A DNA stretch of 12,851 nucleotides from an uncultured Corynebacterium sp. (GTDB lineage: Bacteria; Actinomycetota; Actinomycetes; Mycobacteriales; Mycobacteriaceae). Within the stretch, counting starts at the first letter, position 1, and each line of letters opens with the position of its first letter. Under the pieces are notes generated by a model. That model made no database searches, was not told the DNA's origin, and was given only the letters and a program-made list of their open reading frames with translations. The stretch spans positions 1 through 12,851 of the forward strand of contig CALTYZ010000034.1 of NCBI GenBank assembly GCA_943913645.1, written 5' to 3'. The position numbers were made by a program, and so were the translations under genes. Positions 1 to 5,691 of this stretch are shown here, one piece after another.

Positions 1-42
1 CGTCACGCCCAGGAGATCATTCGACACTGGCTAGGAAAATAG
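1..42 (+). CDS. C-terminal end of an unidentified protein (cut by window edge)
   Basis: Frame 1 from the first base reads RHAQEIIRHWLGK and then a TAG stop at 40-42. The peptide looks like the amphipathic end of a real protein, and the other two + frames give less protein-like peptides. It converges with and overlaps by 12 nt the tail of the - strand remnant that ends at 31. Thirteen residues are too few to name a family, and a chance open frame of this length is quite possible. Confidence 0.3.
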   Translation, partial: RHAQEIIRHWLGK

Positions 43-316
43 GCCGCGAAGGCGTCTGAAGAATCCTTGCTGTCGGGGTTGCTTGGGTTCTTCCTCGTGT
101 GCAGTCTCTGCTTCTGTTGAGGAAGGTGTGGCGGGAGATTCTGAGTCTGCAGTGTTGTCGTCGGTAGGTTGCCTCGACGGTTCGGGGGATGATTCGGGGG
201 CTGGGGTGTCAGATGATCCTCGCTCTAGCATCAATAGGGCCTTTTGGAGATCTTCGATGCGGGCTGCGCGTTCTGAGGCCAGTACTTTTTGAGCCTCCAG
301 TTCTTTGAGCCACCAT
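31..316 (-). pseudogene. 5'-truncated gene remnant: coiled-coil tail with basic C-terminus
   Basis: Reading leftwards from about 316 the protein runs PWWLKELEAQKVLASE, then a short heptad-like helix rich in Leu, Glu, Arg and Ala, then an acidic linker rich in Pro, Ser, Thr and Glu, and ends in the basic-aromatic tail GFFRRLRGLFS before a TAG stop at 31-33. The frame stays open to 411, but residues upstream of PWW are antisense to the replicase-like fragment and look non-native, so I take the true gene as broken near 316. The pattern of helix, acidic linker and short basic-aromatic end is seen in DNA-binding accessory proteins of Gram-positive plasmids (for example the DUF536 type), but that likeness is general and from memory. 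No start codon or ribosome binding site belongs to it, so it is probably not expressed as a working protein. Confidence 0.45.
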
Positions 317-560
317 GGGCCGCAAAGGCGGACAGAAAGCCGCAGAGCGCTGGAAAACAGAACCGCATGGCGAGTATGCGCAAGGACAACGAGAGTCTCT
401 AGCTGCTGCAAACAAGCGACGCGCTATCCAAGGACAAGGAACGCGTGGTCGCATCCTGTCTGTCTATGCTCAGACACTTTTCGATACTGGGAGTGCACCG
501 AGTGCTCGGCAGATAGCCGATGAGATCGGTTGTGAAAGGAGCACAGTAGATATTCATTAG
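309..560 (+). pseudogene. Remnant of a plasmid replicase-like protein, C-terminal helix-turn-helix
   Basis: The frame is open from 309 (TGA at 306-308). It reads GRKGGQKAAERWKTEPHGEY, then a basic stretch, then ILSVYAQTLFDTGSAPSARQIADEIGCERSTVDIH and a TAG at 558-560. The last 35 residues have the shape of a helix-turn-helix (SARQIADEIGCERSTV), and the lead-in of Lys/Arg and Gly followed by AAERWK recalls the C-termini of RepA/primase-type replicases of corynebacterial plasmids. I recognise this from memory only. The N-terminal catalytic part is missing. The C-terminus also seems cut, because the second HTH helix normally continues past STV and here it stops after three unrelated residues. 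An ATG at 315 exists but has no ribosome binding site. It is best read as a leftover from an integrated or decayed plasmid. Confidence 0.5.
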
Positions 561-566
561 CGATTT

Positions 567-582
567 AACGACAGGTGTCGTT
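567..582. promoter_or_regulatory. Perfect 7-bp inverted repeat, candidate operator
   Basis: AACGACA-GG-TGTCGTT is a perfect inverted repeat with a 2-nt centre. It lies just after the end of the replicase-like remnant and just before an AT-rich stretch (583-600). If the surface-protein promoter uses the weak -10-like TATTAA at 591-596, this palindrome would sit in the -35 region, where a dimeric repressor or activator would bind. It is short for a terminator stem and no T-run follows, so an operator is the better guess. I cannot name the regulator. Confidence 0.35.
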
Positions 583-611
583 TATCACATTATTAAAAAA
601 ACCTGTGTATT

Positions 612-692
612 GCTTGTCAGTTTAATCGTATGCTCATGTCCGGTAGCAGCATCGCACTGCACCGCAAACTGACAAAGCGCCAGTTTGCTTTT
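612..692 (+). promoter_or_regulatory. Possible attenuator leader with alternative hairpins
   Basis: Segment 1 (614-623, TTGTCAGTTT) is the exact reverse complement of 666-675 (AAACTGACAA), ten pairs. Two more G-C pairs (612-613 with 677-678) form if one A is bulged. Segment 2 (664-671, GCAAACTG) is also the exact reverse complement of segment 3 (681-688, CAGTTTGC). Segments 1:2 and 2:3 share bases 666-671 and cannot both form. That is the antiterminator/terminator layout of attenuated leaders. It only works if transcription starts upstream of about 612, for example from the weak -10-like TATTAA at 591-596. A second -10-like hexamer, TATGCT at 629-634, would give RNAs without segment 1. Pairing is seen in the sequence; the regulatory role is inferred. 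Confidence 0.35.
664..692 (+). terminator. Terminator-like hairpin in the leader of the surface-protein gene
   Basis: GCAAACTG (664-671), a 9-nt loop, CAGTTTGC (681-688), then TTTT (689-692). The stem is perfect, eight pairs. The T-run is short and followed by CCC, so termination would be partial. It ends 21 nt before the ATG at 714 and stays clear of the ribosome binding site at 705-709. It could end leftover transcription from the remnants upstream, or act as the terminator arm of an attenuator. Confidence 0.45.
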
Positions 693-704
693 CCCGTAGT
701 AACC

Positions 705-709
705 GGAGG
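705..709 (+). promoter_or_regulatory. Ribosome binding site that fixes the surface-protein start
   Basis: GGAGG four bases before ATG 714 is a near-perfect Shine-Dalgarno match. The same frame is open from an ATG at 630, but that start has no ribosome binding site and would put 28 residues ahead of a classical signal peptide. This settles the start at 714. Confidence 0.8.
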
Positions 710-713
710 AACC

Positions 714-2786
714 ATGAAACTCTCCAAGCGCGCACTCGCAATTGCGATCAGCGGCGTGATGCTCCCCACGGTGGCGTTCAACCCCACCGCGGAAGCTGCT
801 TCTGCTCCCGCGCTCAGCGGTGAAGTCCAGGAGGCAGTTGCCGATGCCCAGGCAGGCACTCCACGAACGCTGAGTACGCAGAAGACACAGACCTTCACAC
901 TGAGCTATTCCCAGTCCATTTCCGAGGATGGTCGCTCGATTACCTTCACCCCGTCGAGCAGGATCCCGGCCGGTGCCACCTTCACCCTGCGCGGGTCCGC
1001 CCCCGCTGGATGGCAGATCGACGTGAACAAGACCACCGGCGTGATCATCGCTACACCGACCGACCCGGCGACGGCTTCGACCGGCAACTTCACCATTGAT
1101 GTCACATTCAAAGGCGGCGGCAAGGGCTACGTGACCGGCACAGTGTCCTCCACCGGCATCATCGGCGGTACTGACGAGACGGAAACAGAAACCGATCCCG
1201 CCACCGACCCCTCGGCTATCAGCTACGCCGACGTTCAGGTTGAAAAGGGCCAGACCGTTGTCGTTGCACCACGCAACCTCCCGCGCGGCGCCACCGTCAC
1301 CGGCCCAAATGAGAAGAGCGGCTGGCGGATTTCTACCGCAGAAGATGGCAAAGTCACCATCAAGGCCGGACTGACTGTGCCAATCGGTGATACCCATACA
1401 GTCACCGTCACCGTGACCAAAGCTGACGGCTCCAAAGAAGACGTCACGTTCACCGCGACTGCCACGAAGATGGGCTCCAAGACCGAGAAGCCGAAAGCTC
1501 CGGTCGCCGACTCCGCAACCTTCTTCTTCCCCGCCCAGCAAATCAAGGCAGGCCAGACTGTCGTTTTCGCACCGACGGGCACCGTGCCTGAGGGGGCAAC
1601 CTTCCGCCTCGACGGCGAAGCACCTGCCGGCTGGAAGGTCAGCGTCGACCCAGCTACCGGCAAGACCACTGTCATCGCCCCGGCACAGCTTGAATCCGCG
1701 GCTCGCGTGAGCCTGCCGGTCACCGCACGCTACCCGGATGGTTCCCAGACTCACGTTGATCTCGCTGTGATGATCGCCGACGTTGACGCTGGTAGCCCGT
1801 CGGTGACCTATAACGATGTCACCGTGATTAAGGGCGATACCCTCACCGTGTACCCGACGGGTCTACCAAAGGGCGCGACCGCAAAGGGCACCGAGGAAAA
1901 CTCCGCCCAGTGGAAGATCTCGGTCCTCGGCGACGGCCGTGTGACTGTGCGCCCGACACTACTTGCCAAGATCGGCGACACCCGCGACATTGAGGTCACC
2001 ATCACCTTCGCCGACGGCACCACCCAGGACGTGAAGTTCACCGCAACGGCCGGTAAGGTCGGTACACAAGGTGACAAGACGGACCGCTCAATCGCGGGCA
2101 CGGTCAACCTCTCCTACACCACCCCAGAGGTGACCCCGGGCTCGACGGTGCGCTACGAAGTTCGCGGCAAGATCCCTGAGAAGTCGGTCTTTGTCGGACC
2201 GAACGAGACCCGCGACGGATGGGTGATCGCAACCGATCCCCGCACTGGTACCGTGACCGTTGAGGTACCTGCTGATGCGAAGCCGGGTTCCTCCGTCGGC
2301 TTCAATGTCCTCGGCCAGTTCACTGACGGCAGCACCGCGAACTACACGATTACTGCCAAGGTGCCGCAGCCTGAAAGTGAAAAGAAGCTGCTGGCTTCGA
2401 AGCACCCAATCTCGTACCCCGATTCCCGCGTCCCCGGGGGCGAGAGCCACAAGATCCGCGTTGACGGTTTCGTTCCGGCTCGCGCACGCTTCGAACTTCT
2501 TGACGCCCCAGAGGGCTGGGACGTCAAGGTCCACGAGCGCTTCGGCACAATCACCGTGACCGCGCCTGACACCCTTGGCGTCAGCGGCCAGATCACAGTC
2601 CGCGAGGTCTTCCCAGATGGTTCCTCAAATACGGTGACCACAAATGTGCTCATCGCAAGCAAGGACTCCCTTGCCTCCGACTCCAACACAGCCGCGATCA
2701 TTGGCGGCACTGTTGGCGGGACCGCGGCGATCACTGCAGCAGTGGTGATCCCACTGATCATCCTCGCTTGCCTGTGCATCATCTAA
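714..2786 (+). CDS. Secreted Rib/alpha-like repeat surface protein with C-terminal hydrophobic anchor
   Basis: This 690-residue protein begins with a Sec signal peptide: KLSKR, a hydrophobic core, and a likely cut after AEA at residue 28. Six immunoglobulin-like repeats of about 84-92 residues follow (roughly 55-146, 167-253, 267-354, 363-449, 461-550, 565-648). They carry the marks of Rib/alpha-like domains: PxGATF, a Gly-Trp in the middle, DxxTGxVTV, and an ending of YPDGS or FPDGS plus alternating Val/Thr strands. Thr/Asp/Glu-rich linkers separate some units. The end (residues 660-690) is a Gly/Ala/Ile/Val-rich segment that closes with LACLCII and the stop. There is no LPXTG motif and no basic tail. 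Family knowledge suggests a cell-surface or adhesion role; the ligand is unknown. The gene stands alone between a leader hairpin and a strong terminator, so it is probably monocistronic. Identity of the domain type is fairly sure; its job is not. Confidence 0.85.
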   Translation: MKLSKRALAIAISGVMLPTVAFNPTAEAASAPALSGEVQEAVADAQAGTPRTLSTQKTQTFTLSYSQSISEDGRSITFTPSSRIPAGATFTLRGSAPAGWQIDVNKTTGVIIATPTDPATASTGNFTIDVTFKGGGKGYVTGTVSSTGIIGGTDETETETDPATDPSAISYADVQVEKGQTVVVAPRNLPRGATVTGPNEKSGWRISTAEDGKVTIKAGLTVPIGDTHTVTVTVTKADGSKEDVTFTATATKMGSKTEKPKAPVADSATFFFPAQQIKAGQTVVFAPTGTVPEGATFRLDGEAPAGWKVSVDPATGKTTVIAPAQLESAARVSLPVTARYPDGSQTHVDLAVMIADVDAGSPSVTYNDVTVIKGDTLTVYPTGLPKGATAKGTEENSAQWKISVLGDGRVTVRPTLLAKIGDTRDIEVTITFADGTTQDVKFTATAGKVGTQGDKTDRSIAGTVNLSYTTPEVTPGSTVRYEVRGKIPEKSVFVGPNETRDGWVIATDPRTGTVTVEVPADAKPGSSVGFNVLGQFTDGSTANYTITAKVPQPESEKKLLASKHPISYPDSRVPGGESHKIRVDGFVPARARFELLDAPEGWDVKVHERFGTITVTAPDTLGVSGQITVREVFPDGSSNTVTTNVLIASKDSLASDSNTAAIIGGTVGGTAAITAAVVIPLIILACLCII
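876..2657 (+). repeat. Six diverged tandem domain repeats, partly alternating A-B-A-B
   Basis: Units 1, 3 and 6 share GATF/ARF, (A/S)APAGW or DAPEGW, and TG(V/K/T)-rich strands. Units 2 and 4 are much closer to each other: YxDVxVxKG, LPxGATxxG, DGxVT, IGDT, and an end of DVxFTATAxKxG. Unit 5 is a third type with PGSTVRYEVRG and DGWVIATDPRTG. The order A-B-A-B-C-A suggests that an A-B pair was duplicated as a block and the copies then diverged. The repeats are clear in protein but not identical in DNA, so recent slippage or recombination is not visible. Confidence 0.7.
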
Positions 2787-2817
2787 GACTGCGCGTCTAA
2801 CATTGCCCGCGCTTTCA

Positions 2818-2856
2818 GGCCCCGACTTCGGACAAGCTCCAAGGTCGGGGCCCTTT
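2818..2856 (+). terminator. Strong hairpin terminator after the surface-protein gene
   Basis: GGCCCCGAC (2818-2826) pairs with GTCGGGGCC (2844-2852). The stem can extend inwards through a G-U pair and TT/AA-type pairs to CGG/CCA around the loop ACAAGCT. A short CTTT follows. The stem starts about 30 nt after the TAA at 2784-2786. It also rules out the TTG at 2855 as a sensible start for the next gene, because that codon would sit on the flank of the hairpin. Confidence 0.8.
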
Positions 2857-2871
2857 GTCGCGTTTTAGTAG

Positions 2872-2877
2872 TACCAT
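2872..2877 (+). promoter_or_regulatory. Candidate -10 box for a leaderless FNT transporter mRNA
   Basis: TACCAT fits the actinobacterial -10 pattern TANNNT and ends seven bases before the GTG at 2885, the spacing expected if transcription begins at the start codon itself. No good -35 hexamer is visible and there is no Shine-Dalgarno match before the GTG (only AGGCAG). The site lies directly after the upstream terminator, where a new promoter is needed. Confidence 0.4.
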
Positions 2878-2884
2878 AGGCAGT

Positions 2885-3679
2885 GTGAGTTTTGACCAAA
2901 AAGCCCGCAGTGCTATTCGTAACAAACTCGACCTGTTCACCCACGAACCAGCACGCTTCGCAGTCAGAGCATCAATGGCCGGGGTCTACCTCGGCATCAT
3001 GACCGCGTTTGCTTCCGCGACCGCGACCTTGCTCGAGCTCTCCGCCCCTGGCTGGGGCAAATACGCCTTCGGGGCGATCTTCGCAACCACGCTCTATGTC
3101 ATCATTGTCCTACAGGGCGAACTGGCCACTGGTGACATGATGTTCATGGCCTACGGCGCTGTAGACCGGCTCACTACCTTCAAACGCGGACTGGCACTGC
3201 TGGTGTTCGTCACTGTCTTCAACCTGGTGGGCGCAGTGTTGATCTCAGCATTGATCGCACACACCTCCATCGCCCAGGCGGCAGAGACTGAGCTGGAGTT
3301 TCTCCGCGGACTACTCGTAGCCAAGCTCGCAAAACCCAACGCCACCTTATTTATCGAAGCAATCCTGGCCAACATGGTGGTCAATATTGCGTTCATGCTC
3401 GCCACCCAAGCCGGCAAAGACTTCGCCGCGAAACTTTGGGGCGTAGTGCTCATCATCCCGGCATTTGCGACGATGGGCTACGAGCATTCCGTTGCCAACT
3501 TCGTGCTCGTCGCACTTGGCGGTTTCACCTTCAGCCCGGAAACGATTGCCGGTTTCACGGCCCTGAACGTCCTGCGCAACTGGACGATAGTCTGGCTGGG
3601 CAACCTGGTCGGCGGCGGGTTGCTAATCGGCACCGTCTACGGGTGGCTCAATCTCACGCAGACACAATATAAGGACTAA
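2885..3679 (+). CDS. Formate/nitrite transporter (FNT) family channel
   Basis: The 264-residue membrane protein has six hydrophobic segments and the FNT fingerprints: QGELATGD (residues 77-84) at the first broken helix, TLFIEAILANMVVNIAFML (154-172) matching the FIEA-x-x-x-x-x-ANxxV region of FocA/NirC, GYEHSVAN with the central His at 201, and NLVGGGLLIG near the end. Lys147 or Lys150 would match the conserved pore lysine. Family members are pentamers that pass formate, nitrite, hydrosulfide or related small anions, and the sequence does not tell which. I chose the GTG at 2885 over the TTG at 2855, because the latter would begin inside the terminator flank. No formate or nitrite enzyme gene is next to it, so context does not reveal the substrate. 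It is 38 nt ahead of the GTPase genes with no terminator between, so read-through is possible. Confidence 0.9.
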   Translation: MSFDQKARSAIRNKLDLFTHEPARFAVRASMAGVYLGIMTAFASATATLLELSAPGWGKYAFGAIFATTLYVIIVLQGELATGDMMFMAYGAVDRLTTFKRGLALLVFVTVFNLVGAVLISALIAHTSIAQAAETELEFLRGLLVAKLAKPNATLFIEAILANMVVNIAFMLATQAGKDFAAKLWGVVLIIPAFATMGYEHSVANFVLVALGGFTFSPETIAGFTALNVLRNWTIVWLGNLVGGGLLIGTVYGWLNLTQTQYKD

Positions 3680-3717
3680 TACTGCACCAGTCACATGTCG
3701 TGAAAGAATAGGGAGCC

Positions 3718-5691
3718 GTGACTGATCCCAATAACGATGCTCTTGTGCCGGCCGTACCGGACGTACCGGAATCTCCACTCCCGGACACAGCCGACCCCAC
3801 CGCCAACGCGCCCAACGCGCTCGACGCACTGGACGCGGTGCGAGAGTTACGCAACGCCCTCGCCGCCACCAGCCTGCCAACAGACGCGGCAGCTGACGCC
3901 CGCGCGGTGGTCAACCAGTTCGACGACTACATTCTGCCGCGGCTTGCCAACCTCGACGCACCACTGCTTGCCGTGATCGGAGGCTCTACCGGCTCCGGTA
4001 AATCAACCCTGGTCAACGGGCTGCTGCGGGAGCAGGTTTCCAACCCTGGTGTCATCCGGCCAACCACACGCCAACCGGTGCTGGTAGCAAACCCAGGCGA
4101 TGCAGACTGGTTTAACTCTCCACATGTCCTGCCCGGGCTTGCTCGCTCACACGGTGCAGGCGATGAGCAATCCACCACCTTGCGCATTGTGGCCACCGAC
4201 AGCGTGCCCGAAGGTCTCGCGCTGCTCGACGCACCAGATTTTGACTCCATCGACGACCGCAACCGCGCCCTTGCCTCACAGCTGCTTGCAGCCGCCGACC
4301 TGTGGCTATTTGTCACTACTCCCGCACGCTACGCCGACCAATTGGTGTGGAACTTTCTGCACGACGCAGCCGGCAGAGGCATCGAAGTCGTCGTTGTGCT
4401 CAACCGTCTTGACGAAGCATCAGCACAGACCGTGCCCGATGATTTGCGCCGGATGATGGACGAAGCTGGCCTCGCAAGTGCAACGGTGTTCACCGTGCCC
4501 TTCGTTGCCAACTTGGGCGCCACAGAAAACAGCAGCGAGCCTGGCACCGAGGAATTCCTGGGTGAAGAACTTGTCGCCCCCCTGCGCGAATACCTCACCG
4601 ACCTCGCCGACGACTCAGCAGCGCGGCGCGCACTCGCAGGCAAAACTGTTGGTGGTGCGCTGGAAGGGGCACTGAGCCGCATCGACGCACTCATTGTCAG
4701 CCGCGACCGGCAGGAGGCATTCGCCGCCCAGCTGGATGAATCCATCTTCGAGCATTACAAAACAGCCCACCGCCACGTCATCGACGCCACCTCCGATGGC
4801 CAGTTGCTGCGTACCGAGGTCATGGACCGCTGGCAAGACGTCGTGGGCACCTCAGACGTGTTCCGTGGGTTCGAGCGGTGGTTTTCGCAGGCGGTCGATA
4901 AAGTCGGCAGCTTCTTCAGTGGCAAACCTGCCCCCTTACGCGAGGTGGAAACAGAGCTCGAATCAGGCCTGCACGCAGTCATCGTTGATGCAGCAGAAAC
5001 AGCGGCGGCAAGGTCCTGGTCCCACCTTGGATCAGTTGCGCCGGAGCTACGCGCTGGCGCCGACCCGAGCTTGGCGCGCGCAAGCGCAGATATTTCCGAG
5101 CAGACCGCACAACTGGTCCGTGAATGGCAAACGGCGCTGTTAGAACGTATTCAAGATACCGCAGGTGACAAACGCCTGCGGGCGCGTGTGATGTCGCTCG
5201 GCCTGAACGTGCTCACGGTGGCGCTCATGCTGACAGTATTCGCCTCCACCGCCGGCATTACCGGCAGCGAGGTCGCGATCGCCGGCGGCTCAGCCGTAGT
5301 TGGGCAGAAACTGCTTGAAACAGTCTTCGGCGAAGAAACGGTGCGCCGCATGGCAACAGAAGCCCGCAATGACCTGAACCAGCGCTTAGACGGTCTGCTG
5401 CGAACTGAGCGTGAGCGCTACTACAGCCTGACCGATCCCCTGCTTGAAGGCACACCAGCAGAAGACATCCACAACGCTGCCAACGCTGCGCGCCAGGCAG
5501 TCGCCGAGCGCTTCCCTGGTACGCTAGCCGCACCTGCGCTGCCAGCACCGAAGCCCAAAGCAATCAGCCAGAACGTGGAGGCAAGCTTCGACCACGGACC
5601 GCTGCGCGGCTTGCTCGACCAGCTGCGAGGCACGTTCAGTAGACCAAACACCGGCGAAACGACCACAGGTGAGGCCAATGGCACTGTTTAA
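3718..5691 (+). CDS. Dynamin-like large GTPase, first of an overlapping pair
   Basis: The 657-residue protein has an Ala/Pro/Asp-rich N-terminus (1-40), then a GTPase domain: P-loop GSTGSGKS (89-96), G2 RPTT (114-117), a G3 region LLDAPDFDS (D171), and G4 NRLD (229-232). A long, mostly helical, charged middle part follows (300-490). Hydrophobic stretches at about 494-526 could insert in or paddle into the membrane, and a further helical tail ends in a Pro/Thr-rich end. RPTT, the size and the late hydrophobic segment fit bacterial dynamin-like proteins, which often come as tandem pairs and shape or repair membranes. The G3 motif has Asp in place of the usual Gly. The GTG at 3718 has GGGAG two bases upstream, rather close. 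The last 14 nt overlap the next GTPase gene, which points to translational coupling and a joint complex. Automated annotations sometimes name such genes ABC transporters; nothing here supports that. Confidence 0.8.
   Translation: MTDPNNDALVPAVPDVPESPLPDTADPTANAPNALDALDAVRELRNALAATSLPTDAAADARAVVNQFDDYILPRLANLDAPLLAVIGGSTGSGKSTLVNGLLREQVSNPGVIRPTTRQPVLVANPGDADWFNSPHVLPGLARSHGAGDEQSTTLRIVATDSVPEGLALLDAPDFDSIDDRNRALASQLLAAADLWLFVTTPARYADQLVWNFLHDAAGRGIEVVVVLNRLDEASAQTVPDDLRRMMDEAGLASATVFTVPFVANLGATENSSEPGTEEFLGEELVAPLREYLTDLADDSAARRALAGKTVGGALEGALSRIDALIVSRDRQEAFAAQLDESIFEHYKTAHRHVIDATSDGQLLRTEVMDRWQDVVGTSDVFRGFERWFSQAVDKVGSFFSGKPAPLREVETELESGLHAVIVDAAETAAARSWSHLGSVAPELRAGADPSLARASADISEQTAQLVREWQTALLERIQDTAGDKRLRARVMSLGLNVLTVALMLTVFASTAGITGSEVAIAGGSAVVGQKLLETVFGEETVRRMATEARNDLNQRLDGLLRTERERYYSLTDPLLEGTPAEDIHNAANAARQAVAERFPGTLAAPALPAPKPKAISQNVEASFDHGPLRGLLDQLRGTFSRPNTGETTTGEANGTV

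Noticed and set aside
309..320. GCCACCATGG around the ATG at 315 matches the eukaryotic Kozak consensus
   Set aside because: Chance match in a bacterial gene remnant; no eukaryotic or vector sequence is seen around it.
630..713. N-terminal extension of the surface protein from the ATG at 630
   Set aside because: No ribosome binding site at 630, and it would bury the signal peptide. The GGAGG before 714 is decisive.
585..1754. Long open frame of 389 codons on the - strand opposite the surface-protein gene
   Set aside because: It is antisense to a protein with clear signal peptide and repeats, is rich in Gly, Cys and Arg with no family likeness, and arises from the codon bias of the repeat gene.
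3680..3717. Terminator or separate promoter between the FNT gene and the first GTPase gene
   Set aside because: The 38-nt gap has no inverted repeat and no convincing -10 hexamer at a useful distance.
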